Shown: positions 28,201 to 36,095, numbered from the stretch's first letter. The stretch: DNA of 64,000 nt from Deltaproteobacteria bacterium (GCA_029262335.1 JAJCZQ010000019.1:1-64000); one strand, 5' to 3'. The notes: generated from the sequence alone by a model not told the origin. A program made the numbers and translations.

Positions 28201-31200
28201 ATCGGCAATAAAATTATTTATCTGTCCGTAAAGGTCTTTTTCATTTTCAAGACTGTAGTATTGAAGCGACTTCTTATAATATTTTATTGAGTTGTTTAAA
28301 TTGTCCTTTGAATCTTCTTCAGGGCCATTATTTTGATAGAGTTTACCAAGTGACCTGTAAATATTTGCATTCTCTTCGTTAACCTCAGACTCATCTAAAT
28401 TCTCAAGTGCATTTAAGTAAAGAGTTAACGCATGAGCAGGATTGCTCGTTTCATTCAAACCGGCTTCTTCTATATAACAGCTGCTTATCTGTTTCTTTAT
28501 TACCGAATGTTTTTCAGGAAATTTATCAGCTTCAAAATAGTTAAGTGATTTTTCAAAGTGGCTTACAGCATTTTCTGTATTATGAAATTCCCTTTCAAGT
28601 ATTCCGAGGGTCTGGTAAACGTTACCAAGCTTCTCACGTACTGCAGGCCCGTGTTCCCCATCATTGTCTGTTGTGTTAAGTCCCAGAGATTTCTGGTAAT
28701 AATCTTTTGAACTAATCAATGGAGTGATATTCTGATCGAGTTCATAGACCTGAAAAAATACATCCCCTGTCTTTTCAAGAAGGTCGGCAGATTCGTCAAT
28801 CATCATGTTATCATCATAAAACTGAATTGCCTTTTCATAAGAATTTATGGCTATATTAAGGTATTCGGGATTTTTATCGTTACTTCCCAAATAGTTATAT
28901 ATCTCACCTGTTTTTACATTGACAGAAGCTTTTAGCTCTTCACCTGAATCATCTGCAAAAAAATCACTGGCTTTTAAAATCAGGCCAAGGGCACTCTCAT
29001 AATCTCCACCTTCTGCTATTGCAGCATCTGAAAGCTCAATATAGAGGTTGGCCATGTTTGATGATATTTTGCTGATTTTTTCAGTGTTTGAATGTTCTTC
29101 GTAATAAGCAAGTGCCTTGTTAAAGGATTCGGCTGTTTGTTCCAGACTCTTGTAATCCTTATTTTCACCAGAAATTACGTAATAACAGTTGCCGAGATTA
29201 AAGTATATTTCTGCAACTTCTTCCGTGTTGGGGTTATCTCTTAGTGCATTTAATGATTTGTTGTATGTAAGGACAGCGTTTTCAACATTTTTAATATTTC
29301 CATCATTTTCATAAAGCTTAAAATAAGAATCTCCAAGTTTTTTCTGAGTACCTGCAAACTGGACCGGGAACTCACTGAAAGTAAATGTCTCGGAAAGGTT
29401 TTGGTAATGTTCAACTAATTTTACAGGGTCATCTCCCAGATTTTCCAGACTCTCGAGGCTGTTGTATGTATCCGCAATAGCATCTCTTATCAGTCCATTT
29501 TCCTGTGGATAATTTTCAGAATCAAAAAACTGTATCGCATCCCTGTAAGAATTTATACCTTTCATATATGAATCGGTATCATTTTCGCTCTTACCAAGCT
29601 CCACAATAATCTCAGCAAGAATCAATTTGTTACAGGCATGGTGGTAGGGGAAATTATCAGGATCAAAAATATCCAGTGATTTACCGGCAAATTCCCCTGC
29701 AAGTTGCAGCTGCAAATTATCGTCGTCATTTTTGCTGTTTGAGACATAAGCTCTGGCTATAAAATAACAGACTGTCCCAAACTCATATGGATTATCATCC
29801 GGATTATATATCTCTATTACTTTTTTAAATTCTTCTATTGAATCGGCAATTTTTTTATCGTCTTTTTCTTCAAGGCCGAGTTCAAAATTTAGTTTGGCAA
29901 GATTAAATTTAATAGATGCATACTGAAGGGGACGCTCATCCCTGTTGTAGTATCTAAGCGAGCAGTTATATGCCTCAACAGCTTCACTCTTGTAGTGACT
30001 GCTGTCTTCTAGCCTGGACATTGTTTCCATGGCATAGGCATAATTGTTTTTAACTACACCACACTGAATATTGTTTGGCTCACTCTTAAAAAGCTCCATG
30101 GAGTTCTGAAAATACACTGAAGATTTCTGGCAGTTTTCGTAGCCGTCAATTTCACCTGAAAGGTTAAAATAGGCCACACCTATATTGTTATTAATAGTTG
30201 AATTGAAGTACTGGTTTTCACCAATATGGTTTAGTGAATTGTCATAATGCTTTATCGCTGTTCCGCTGTTTTCAATTTTATGTTCGTAATTTGAGAGTTT
30301 CAGGTACGCATTGCCAAGGCTGTTATTAAGTATGGAATACATTCTTGGGCTCTGCTCTCCGTCGCAGAATTCCAGTGCACTGTTTATGGTCTCAATGGCC
30401 CTTCCGCAATTATCAACATTGCCTTCGTCTGCGGCAAGTAAAATGTAGGCCTCGGCAAGATTGTTGCTGGCAATAAAAAAATCATCCGGCTGTCCGGCAG
30501 GATCAAAGATGTTTAGTGCTTCATTAAAACAGTTAATTGCCTGCTTACAGTTATTTTCAATATCATCATTATCTGAGCTTTGTATAAGTGCATTACCAAG
30601 GTTGCTTGAAATCGTGGCATATACCAGTGGGTGTTCGTCTTTACTTAAATTACTTAGTGAGTTTCTGAATGACTCTACTGCTTTTATAGAATAATTATCT
30701 TCGTCTGAAACATCCGCAAGCAGGCTGTATGAACTTCCGACATTGTTGCCAATTACTGCAAACCTGAAAGGCTGCTGTGCGGGATCAATAACTTCGAGTG
30801 CATTCCTGTAATACTCTACGGCTCTTTGAGAATTAACAGTCCTGTTTTCTATTTCCGAAAGTTTCTTATACTGGTTGCCAATGTTATTAGCTATATCAGA
30901 ATAATATTCCGGGTAAGTATCAGAACCATAAAACTCCATTGAGCTTGTATATGCATCAATTGAAAGTTTTATTGTTTCTTCATCTGTTTCTGATTCAGTA
31001 ATATTGGAGTAAAGATCGCCGATATATTTATTTATTAATCCATGCTCTTCAGGCGACTCTTCTTTTGTAAAATACTCCAGGGAATTTTTCAGGCTTTGTA
31101 TTGCCGATTCTGAATTATTTTTATAATCCTCATGCCTTGAGAGTTCGAGATATGATTTGCCTGTCTTTCTTTCCAAAAGGGCAAAATTATCGGGATAGTT

Positions 31201-33555
31201 TTCCCTGTTATAATATTTTTTTGAATCGTTATATGATTCTATAGCCTTTTTAAGCCATTCCGGTTCGTTGTTTATTGAAAATATTGACGAGTAGGTATCA
31301 CCTATATTGCTATTTATCATTCCAAAGTTCTCGTCAGAACTACTGCCGTTCATTACATCAATGGAATTATTAAAACACTCAACCGCTTTTTCCAGCTTAG
31401 TAATATCTTTTTCCAGCTCACCTGATGTCCTGTAAGCAACTCCAAGATTATTTTTGGTCATTGCATAATCAGTAGGAGAGTCTTCGGGGTCTATCAAATC
31501 GAGAGCCGAGTTGTATGCCTGAATTGCATTAGAGCTGTTAAGTTCCTGTTCTTTTACATTAGCAAGTGAACTGTAGGAATTTCCAAGATTGGTCTGAATG
31601 TCAGCATACTGAAGCGGAAACTCGGACTTATTAAAAATATTTAATGATTCAATATAAGATTCTATTGCTTTTTCAAGATATGAAATGTCTTCTTCGATCT
31701 CACTAAGTACCTCGTAGGTTTTTGAAAGGCCGATCTTTGTATTTGCAAAATCAACAGGGAAATTTTCATGATTATATACCCTAAGTGCTTCTTCATATGA
31801 TTCTGCTGCCCTGATACAAAGCTCATGATCATTATTAATAATGGCCAGTCCCCTGTAGCTGTCTCCAAGTTTTCTTTGTATACCGGCATATGACTTTGGA
31901 TGTTCGGAATATCTTAGAAAAGTAATAGATTCTTCGTAGTGTTCTATTGCTGCCTCAAAATTTAGATGCAAATCATTAGTATCCGTGCTGAGGGCCAGTA
32001 AATCGGCGGCATTGCTCTTTGTAAGAGCATAAAATATGGGATACTCATTTACGGAAAATACTTTTAAAGATTTATCAAAACATAAGGACGCCTCGGCCCT
32101 GTCATTATCTGATTCTCCAATTTTGGTTTTGAGCGTATAACATCTTCCAAGTTCATTTTGAATACGCCCGAAAGCCTTGGGAAATTTATCAACTGTGTAA
32201 AAGGAGAGCGCTTCATTGTAAAGATCAACTGCCGCACTTATATCCTCTGCATTTCTGTCTATATATCCAATCTCCCTATGAATATTTGCCAGATGGATTT
32301 TGGCATCAAAATATTCTTTGGGGAAATTTACTTCAGAATAAGTTCCGCTGTACTGATTAAAAGAATTCAGAGAATTTTGATATTCCTCTTTTGAATTCAG
32401 GAGTTCTGCTTTCTTAAAATAAGCAAGTCCCAGGTTCTTATGGTAAAGCCCGTATTCGAGGGGAAATGATTTTTGCAGAAAATCCGTAAGAGAGCTTAAA
32501 AAATATTCAATTGCATCGTCTAAATAATTAATACCGCCCTGCACATCTTCAATAGCAAGCAGGTTTACACCGAGATTATTAAAAACCTTGGTCCTGTAAA
32601 GTGAGCTGTCCTCTTGTATACCTTCTTCAATAACTTCCTTTAGTGTATCAACAGCTGCTTCGCAGTTTTCTACCTTCTCATCATATACCGACATCAGCGT
32701 ATGTGCATCGGCATACCTTCTCTTAATTTTACTTTTATCTTCTTCGCTTACGGAACTGAAAATATCCTCAAAGAGCTGCTTTATATTATTGATACATTTC
32801 TTTAGCTCTACCGGGTTAAGAAGAACAGTTTCAAACAAACCAAGATATACCGCCGGCAACAGGCTGTATATATAAGGCGGGAAATTTACTGCGTTATTTT
32901 TTTCTATATTACTTATTGTTTCGTATATCTCGTTGACCCTGTCCATGGAAGGTTCATCAAGCCCGAGATAGTACTCTATAATTTCCTGTGAAAGATTGGA
33001 AACATGTTTTATAAGATCAGCGTCGTTTATGTTGCTGATCAATAAATTTTCAACAACAAGGTCCTGTATGATTTCATCAGAATTCTCCGAGAGATATGAA
33101 TCAAGGATATTATTGATCTGAACCGAGATATAGTTTGGGTCCTTTTCACTTATATCAACGGATATTATATTTGATGAATCGGAAAATATGGTTAAATCCC
33201 CGTCCTCTTCACCTTTTGTATTAAAGATCGGGAAAATATTTTTTTCCTTACCTTTAAAAAACCCATATGAATAAAGAATATTGGCGTTCAGTCCGTCAAG
33301 AAGAATAATGGTAAAAGAACTTTCTTCAGAATTCTTTTCAACCATTTCGGCATCAATTTCATGATGATCAAAGGTTTTTACATAAAATCCTTTTTTGAGT
33401 AACGAATACTTTATGGGTTTGACAACATCTTCTATGTAATCAACTATCTCTTCATGTGGATGAAGTATCAGGCACGGAATAGCACCATCCAGTATAAGGC
33501 TAAGCACCTCTCCGCTTGTTAATTCAATATTGGAACTGATTTTATTGCGTTTCAT
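22240..33555 (-). CDS. Giant 3771-residue TPR protein with N-terminal nucleotide-binding-like domain
   Basis: A single uninterrupted frame of 3771 codons. Residues 26-150 look like the nucleoside 2-deoxyribosyltransferase/TIR-like fold: CLILHPHEE at the first strand, VVKPIKYSLLKKGF, DHHEIDAEMVEKN, then LDGLNANILYSYGFFKG (86-102), which aligns with the DLTGxNPNVxYELGxAxG motif of that superfamily. The usual catalytic Glu (YELG) is Ser/Tyr here, so activity is doubtful. From about residue 165 to the end is a TPR solenoid with a 47-residue period (unit core NNLGxAYRxLAE and AIxxYxxALxxY); length implies roughly 75 units. This unit type occurs in CHAT-associated TPR proteins. An acidic linker interrupts it at about 3142-3215. 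No signal peptide or transmembrane segment is seen, so it is probably cytoplasmic. The leader carries a c-di-GMP-I riboswitch. Function unknown; scaffold or sensor is inference. Confidence 0.9.
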   Translation of the reverse strand: MKRNKISSNIELTSGEVLSLILDGAIPCLILHPHEEIVDYIEDVVKPIKYSLLKKGFYVKTFDHHEIDAEMVEKNSEESSFTIILLDGLNANILYSYGFFKGKEKNIFPIFNTKGEEDGDLTIFSDSSNIISVDISEKDPNYISVQINNILDSYLSENSDEIIQDLVVENLLISNINDADLIKHVSNLSQEIIEYYLGLDEPSMDRVNEIYETISNIEKNNAVNFPPYIYSLLPAVYLGLFETVLLNPVELKKCINNIKQLFEDIFSSVSEEDKSKIKRRYADAHTLMSVYDEKVENCEAAVDTLKEVIEEGIQEDSSLYRTKVFNNLGVNLLAIEDVQGGINYLDDAIEYFLSSLTDFLQKSFPLEYGLYHKNLGLAYFKKAELLNSKEEYQNSLNSFNQYSGTYSEVNFPKEYFDAKIHLANIHREIGYIDRNAEDISAAVDLYNEALSFYTVDKFPKAFGRIQNELGRCYTLKTKIGESDNDRAEASLCFDKSLKVFSVNEYPIFYALTKSNAADLLALSTDTNDLHLNFEAAIEHYEESITFLRYSEHPKSYAGIQRKLGDSYRGLAIINNDHELCIRAAESYEEALRVYNHENFPVDFANTKIGLSKTYEVLSEIEEDISYLEKAIESYIESLNIFNKSEFPLQYADIQTNLGNSYSSLANVKEQELNSSNAIQAYNSALDLIDPEDSPTDYAMTKNNLGVAYRTSGELEKDITKLEKAVECFNNSIDVMNGSSSDENFGMINSNIGDTYSSIFSINNEPEWLKKAIESYNDSKKYYNRENYPDNFALLERKTGKSYLELSRHEDYKNNSESAIQSLKNSLEYFTKEESPEEHGLINKYIGDLYSNITESETDEETIKLSIDAYTSSMEFYGSDTYPEYYSDIANNIGNQYKKLSEIENRTVNSQRAVEYYRNALEVIDPAQQPFRFAVIGNNVGSSYSLLADVSDEDNYSIKAVESFRNSLSNLSKDEHPLVYATISSNLGNALIQSSDNDDIENNCKQAINCFNEALNIFDPAGQPDDFFIASNNLAEAYILLAADEGNVDNCGRAIETINSALEFCDGEQSPRMYSILNNSLGNAYLKLSNYEHKIENSGTAIKHYDNSLNHIGENQYFNSTINNNIGVAYFNLSGEIDGYENCQKSSVYFQNSMELFKSEPNNIQCGVVKNNYAYAMETMSRLEDSSHYKSEAVEAYNCSLRYYNRDERPLQYASIKFNLAKLNFELGLEEKDDKKIADSIEEFKKVIEIYNPDDNPYEFGTVCYFIARAYVSNSKNDDDNLQLQLAGEFAGKSLDIFDPDNFPYHHACNKLILAEIIVELGKSENDTDSYMKGINSYRDAIQFFDSENYPQENGLIRDAIADTYNSLESLENLGDDPVKLVEHYQNLSETFTFSEFPVQFAGTQKKLGDSYFKLYENDGNIKNVENAVLTYNKSLNALRDNPNTEEVAEIYFNLGNCYYVISGENKDYKSLEQTAESFNKALAYYEEHSNTEKISKISSNMANLYIELSDAAIAEGGDYESALGLILKASDFFADDSGEELKASVNVKTGEIYNYLGSNDKNPEYLNIAINSYEKAIQFYDDNMMIDESADLLEKTGDVFFQVYELDQNITPLISSKDYYQKSLGLNTTDNDGEHGPAVREKLGNVYQTLGILEREFHNTENAVSHFEKSLNYFEADKFPEKHSVIKKQISSCYIEEAGLNETSNPAHALTLYLNALENLDESEVNEENANIYRSLGKLYQNNGPEEDSKDNLNNSIKYYKKSLQYYSLENEKDLYGQINNFIADSFKELKDESSLEESVKHYDEALKCFGPDEHEDLIERIKSSKISIYKELASSSFERGDNEASIRIYNLLFDLVQPGGKEDLFAEINYKMGLASYNQAIETNNIDNFKNSIVFLEKANDYYAHDNNPDEYTEINLALAEIYGRVGDEETNSEYELKSIEYLGKCLNVYDKESQNEKYTQVLKSILNRTHNSAGSYLNKREYVKCIQIINNLDEGLYTEQLKTEFANLNLLKAVSYEKLSEVEDDDQNDNIINSVNCYKDVADIFSHEEHPQKSAEINFSLASLYEKLYNINHEKNDLLTSVSRYKNALKFYNADEYGELHKQLVDSISELTLKLAEEEEKNGNLSIALNLYREAGEMAGAAESPEKTAFLDKKTAGIYLTLSMQDDKNIGQIKDAFDSFSKCLDYYNNKDFPAEFGEIISSFDVIQNHLIEKKDVAGGVAKEILKGIEPYIDVDNDKSGYAKINKELGQLIESEAELSGDSSGYIEAASYYEKYLNIITDEKKQSDFYFTNYKVGEIYSKVDNEDTNSNTVTKAINHFKISREYFKNEELKQELKNVDEQLESLYERLINFYVVEGSESLVVEVAKDSLSIFSKETNPSTYAKFSYLAGRSYYKIATGEKSRENYFNALSFLEESHSVFNELKFGEYFGQVTRCLGSVYHELYKFDNQEDYLTKSRDSYNDSLKFYTPDNFKTQNAEIEEAVRELNLILEDNIDSIEDPVEKINSYVEARKDYSPDNDPDKYSELSLKLAEQYKGLYIDTKEPENSVKSIEYFSDTLNANTTGGKAELHQTVFNGLNEIVTVLISDLEESSRDTILPIINKVIEPGPVADRNEEFAVQNEQIADRILKLNSQQSSEENIRLSIDYYKNACNYYNKCSKLEMEAQVNTKLADSYKLLSGITEYGENLTFALSCYDSVLNYYKDAGNDKAAEITGQNIAVIHKEMGDFEASRNNIEIAEQMYNRVFETDAFSKQDSELYADTNIKLYELINNRYKETGDENDLNKAKEYLSNSLIFYNEKDFPEKYNEINELIGGADKVESVIDENEDIETRIKKLEDILDQTDINKNPDEYCDVLKNLTYCYFEFGRDRKNYEYISKSIESYNKLLPIIPETNKTVDQANIYQNLSDSYKLLARGTDKNLVSESIQSAVKSWELYDKSGDEESLGVLKPKLIENLSLFVYLEANTGNIANAIQFLSSFLNTHESRIGKEECTTLKYEFLLELRKLVSIENIGLIADYINEFKKTAESSKITVYEEEMDRYLAEAYLALGTRHSQVNDFTNAGELLNNAAELSNTIKEFPQKSEIYYQLGMLYKRKWEQNLDKQQIFESINSFNQALDTADEERQAEIKEITEKLQTAFDSEDSGITGELELYDEVQEEEPQSTEEKEEVFDISEEGTEKAPEITGFEPEIVADELVETEQPVVDTEEIPADNQLDTVKSLEKTLSAVNSDENPEEYGKVSIELGYAYHMLANNEKSSKYYGMAITSFRNALKVFTEKIDNQKFAEVNMCIANTYNDFTKQSNDLRQYKDMINCYSRSLSYYSTEQFPKENGEINYKLGKSNYYLAENSGNPKSYETAIVNFNNALKYYNKENTPDEFAEIHKDLGVSYGIMAELTSDSEMNKKAINSYQSALEIFTEAENLKEKAIINKYLGISYNALVSSDEVPENLKKAVQNYRDSLTFYTKEKYLSDYGLVNKNMGFLYIKLAEFEDKAENIRNAAESFEQSLAYYNIELSPIDFADINNRLATLYNSLFDLDEDLTHCYKSIAYYEEVLKVYNINDNPMEFAAVNNNLGISYRALAEYDNKADNCIKAINAYKNSLNVYKLKEFPLQYGSTQNNLGSAYRTLAEERDKSEHCKNAVKAYKEALKVRSIQQMPVQFAATQNNLGVAYRTLSDVENKARNCKRAVEAYEAALIVYTLDQFPIQYATTKNNIAGAFTTLAETEEAKTNGENAINCYKEAQQVFSKDKYPEYFEMIEDSINYVKTLVDA

Positions 33556-33814
33556 AATTCTACTTTAATTTATATGCAAAAATATTGCCAAAATATTAAG
33601 TTTTGGCTTAATCTTTAAAGAAATATTTTAAATCTGCATTAACTTATAATATTATTCAATAATTTAAGTACTTTACAGAAGTTAAAATATAATCCACTTT
33701 ATATTTAATCCCAACCTCGTTTAAATATTTTGGTAAATAATAATGGTTTATAGCAGGTAACGGCTTATTGAAAGGGAAAAATAGAACATTTTACAAAAAA
33801 AATACCCCATTTTC
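33556..33814 (-). other. Long leader between aptamer and giant gene
   Basis: 259 nt of A+T-rich mRNA leader follow the aptamer. Apart from the U8 tract right after the aptamer I see no small ORF with a good ribosome site and no strong second hairpin. The giant gene has only a weak ribosome site (AAAGTAGAATT before ATG). Confidence 0.5.
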
Positions 33815-33835
33815 GGCAGTCTGGCAGCCGGTAGC
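33795..33835 (-). terminator. Possible attenuator of the riboswitch
   Basis: On the minus strand the 3' half of the aptamer (CTACCGGC...GCCG) can pair internally (CGGC/GCCG, with TACC/GGTA outside) and is followed within 12 nt by eight T residues (plus-strand A run, 33795-33802). This would be a Rho-independent terminator competing with ligand-bound aptamer. The helix is interrupted, so the call is tentative. Confidence 0.4.
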
Positions 33836-33886
33836 ATTAAGCCTTAGGCCCTAAACTTTGCGTCCCACTCTTTCAAATGGTTTGCC
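33815..33886 (-). promoter_or_regulatory. Cyclic di-GMP-I (GEMM-I) riboswitch aptamer
   Basis: Read on the minus strand, all GEMM-I landmarks occur in order: GGCAAACC, a hairpin CCATTT-GAAA-GAGTGG with a GNRA tetraloop, the invariant GGGACGCAAAG, the second stem beginning AGGGCCTAAGGC (which holds the tetraloop receptor), and a 3' arm GCTACCGGCTGCCAGACTGCC-like closing P1 (GGCA/TGCC). It lies 259 nt before the start codon of the giant TPR gene and about 20 nt after the predicted transcription start. c-di-GMP-I aptamers bind the second messenger c-di-GMP and switch transcription or translation of the downstream gene. Confidence 0.95.
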
Positions 33887-33915
33887 ATTATCATTTATCA
33901 CAATATTTATTAAAA

Positions 33916-33943
33916 ATGTTAATACTCTTATAAATATTGTCAA
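33916..33943 (-). promoter_or_regulatory. Promoter of the riboswitch operon
   Basis: Minus-strand TTGACA (33938-33943, perfect -35), 16-bp spacer, TAACAT (33916-33921). Transcription would start near 33909, about 20 nt before the aptamer. Confidence 0.6.
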
Positions 33944-33983
33944 TCGTTATTAGTGAATGGTTTGAGTAAGTTATAATAGAATC

Positions 33984-34346
33984 TTAACTTTGGTCATCAG
34001 GTTTGGAAATTGCTTTTAATTTACCAAGTTCATGCAGTGCACTTTCATGAAGAACCTTCAATTCTTCTTCCAGGTCGGTTTGTTCCTGTTCAATTTTTGC
34101 AATTTCAACACATTTGTTTCTAAGGCTTTCATTATCAAAAGAATCCTTTAGTTTAAACATTTTGTACACGGATTCACCAATTTGGTTAATTGCTTTGGCC
34201 TGTTTCTTTTTATTGCCTGATATTTTATTCTTAATTTTTACAGTTCCATATGCTTCTTTAGACCTGATATTTACGACTCTCAGCCCCTTACTTATACTGT
34301 TTTTTAATACCGACAAAATATCGCCGTTATCGTTGTGTTCAGACAT
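33984..34346 (-). CDS. Small coiled-coil protein of unknown function
   Basis: A 120-residue soluble protein. The N-terminal 50 residues are basic (SISKGLRVVNIRSKEAYGTVKIKNKISGNKKKQAKAINQIGE region) and residues of about 70-110 form a heptad-rich coiled coil (CVEIAKIEQEQTDLEEELKVLHESALHEL). It has no signal peptide. A GGGAG Shine-Dalgarno sits 7 nt before the ATG. I do not recognise the family with certainty; similar small proteins sit near stress or phage-shock genes, but nothing here supports that. It is upstream of the riboswitch operon on the same strand with its own ribosome site. The giant gene has a separate promoter, so cotranscription would be read-through only. Confidence 0.65.
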   Translation of the reverse strand: MSEHNDNGDILSVLKNSISKGLRVVNIRSKEAYGTVKIKNKISGNKKKQAKAINQIGESVYKMFKLKDSFDNESLRNKCVEIAKIEQEQTDLEEELKVLHESALHELGKLKAISKPDDQS

Positions 34347-34526
34347 TACATACTCCCTGTTACTATATTATTTATAATGATTACCTTTCTATTTATATAA
34401 AATCAATTAAATAAAATTATGGCAAACCCAAATTCTGAAATTATTAAAAATTATAACCATTATCAGGTATCATTATTTTCAAATTTCAGCATATTCCCTT
34501 GATTTTAAATTTCCGGAAATTAAAAC

Positions 34527-35747
34527 ATGTTTAGAAACATATATTACGGTTGGTTCATTGTAGCAGCCGGACTGTTAATTATTTCACTCGACGGCATTCT
34601 TCTTTATTCTTTCGGGATTTTTGTACCATATCTTGAGGAATCTTTTGATGCCAGCCACCTGGAAATCTCTTCACTCATTACCATAAGAAACATATTTTTT
34701 GCATTTTCCATGATTATTGCCGGCCGGTTAATAGATAAATACAATCCGAAGTATGTAATTTTTATTGGTGGTCTGACAGCGGTAATAGGCATGTTTCTTA
34801 CAGCATCGGCCGATAATCTTTGGGAACTTACACTCTCTTATGCAGTACTACCGGGTATTGGAAACGGGTTCTTTTACATCCCAAGTCTGGCAATAATAAG
34901 CAGGTGGTTTAACGAAAGAAGGGCACTGGCTATTGGTATTGCAACTCTTGGTGTACCAATTAGCGGTATGATTATCAACCCGCTTGATGCATGGCTTATT
35001 TCCACAGTGGGGCTTGAAAGTGCCCTTATAATTCTCTCTTTGATAATTCTTTCAATACTGCTTTGTGCATTTGTAATGCGTAGGGCCCCTGAAACTGAAA
35101 TCAATAATGTTACCAAAGTTGTATCACCCCCTGTTGAATCCGAAGACGATACAAGTATGGGTGTAATGGAGGCCCTCAGGACTAAATCTTTTTGGGTCCT
35201 TTACCTTATATTTTTTCTGGGCATGAACACTTTTTTAATAATACTTATAAATCTGTTTGATTACGGCATTGAATCCGGGATCGACCCCTTAACAGCTTCG
35301 GGTGCACCCGCGGCTCTTGCCTTTGGCAGTATATTTGGAAGGCTCTTCTTTTCGGGCGTTTTAACAAAATATATTAATAATAAACAGGTGCTTTTTACGA
35401 GTTATTTTCTGGAAGCACTATCAATACTGATTATTATATATTTCCAGACGGTCTGGGCATTTTACCTTTTCGGGTTCCTGTTTGGCTTTTTCTACAGCGG
35501 GCATATGCCTATCTTTCCGACAATTCTGAGTCAGTATTTCGGCACAAAAAATATAGGATCTATAATGGGCGTCTCAGCAACAGGATTCTCACTTGCTTCA
35601 ATCACAGGGCCGCTCCTTGCTGGTTATCTGCACGATACATCCGGCAGTCATTACAATGAAATTATCCTTGCAGCTGTAATATGCTTTATTACGGCAGCTA
35701 GTACATTCCTGATTACCACGCCAAAAAGAGGAGAAGCAGCAACTTAA
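34527..35747 (+). CDS. MFS transporter, oxalate/formate antiporter-like
   Basis: A 406-residue major facilitator superfamily protein with about 12 hydrophobic helices. The start (GWFIVAAGLLIISLDG), the loop 2-3 motif GRLIDKYNPKYV, GIGNGFFYIPSLAIISRWF and RALAIGIATLGVPISG are typical of the OFA (oxalate:formate antiporter) and monocarboxylate transporter branch. It probably moves a small organic anion across the inner membrane. The substrate is unknown; the fairly hydrophilic central loop after helix 6 is normal. No Shine-Dalgarno is seen. tatA/B follows 42 bp later but has its own promoter. Confidence 0.88.
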   Translation: MFRNIYYGWFIVAAGLLIISLDGILLYSFGIFVPYLEESFDASHLEISSLITIRNIFFAFSMIIAGRLIDKYNPKYVIFIGGLTAVIGMFLTASADNLWELTLSYAVLPGIGNGFFYIPSLAIISRWFNERRALAIGIATLGVPISGMIINPLDAWLISTVGLESALIILSLIILSILLCAFVMRRAPETEINNVTKVVSPPVESEDDTSMGVMEALRTKSFWVLYLIFFLGMNTFLIILINLFDYGIESGIDPLTASGAPAALAFGSIFGRLFFSGVLTKYINNKQVLFTSYFLEALSILIIIYFQTVWAFYLFGFLFGFFYSGHMPIFPTILSQYFGTKNIGSIMGVSATGFSLASITGPLLAGYLHDTSGSHYNEIILAAVICFITAASTFLITTPKRGEAAT

Positions 35748-35754
35748 TTCGGTA

Positions 35755-35782
35755 TTGTTTTAGCCGTTATTTAAAATATACT
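35755..35782 (+). promoter_or_regulatory. Promoter of tat gene, leaderless arrangement
   Basis: TTGTTT (35755-35760), 16-bp spacer, TATACT (35777-35782). The ATG at 35790 follows after 7 nt and there is no ribosome site. Confidence 0.45.
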
Positions 35783-35789
35783 CTTAACT

Positions 35790-36068
35790 ATGTTTGGTGT
35801 AGGAACAAGTGAACTTGTAATAATACTGATAATTGCCCTTCTGATTCTGGGTCCAAAGGAAATTCCAAAGGTAGCCAGGACCATTGGAAAGGGTATGCGA
35901 GAACTCCAGAGGGCAAAGGACGAACTCAAGAAAAATATTGAGTTTGAGGATGACCCCATTTCTGACATTAAATCAGACCTTACCGATATGATAAATGAGA
36001 CAAAAGAAGATATACAAAGTGAGTTTAAAAGCCCTGCTTCAGATGACAAAAAGAACCTCAGATCATGA
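35790..36068 (+). CDS. Sec-independent translocase TatA/TatB family protein
   Basis: A 92-residue protein with the family architecture: a short N-terminal transmembrane helix (ELVIILIIALLILGP, residues 8-22), the LGPKEIPKVARTIGKGM hinge, an amphipathic helix rich in Arg, Glu and Lys, and an acidic C-terminal tail. The GPKxxP hinge without the FG pair of TatA points to TatB-like proteins, but single TatA/B members often do both jobs. It helps move folded twin-arginine substrates across the inner membrane. No tatC is in the window. The stop codon overlaps a hairpin terminator shared with vapC. Confidence 0.88.
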   Translation: MFGVGTSELVIILIIALLILGPKEIPKVARTIGKGMRELQRAKDELKKNIEFEDDPISDIKSDLTDMINETKEDIQSEFKSPASDDKKNLRS

Positions 36069-36095
36069 TTTATAAATATTATTTATAAATTTTTT
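36068..36095. terminator. Bidirectional terminator between tat gene and vapC
   Basis: Inverted repeat ATTTATAAAT (36068-36077) and ATTTATAAAT (36081-36090) with an ATT loop, followed by TTTTT on the plus strand. The 10-bp arms overlap both stop codons. Confidence 0.6.

Noticed and set aside
22240-33555. Many short plus- and minus-frame ORFs inside the giant TPR gene
   Set aside because: The giant frame is continuous and its repeat periodicity runs through all of them; the short frames lack any conserved pattern.
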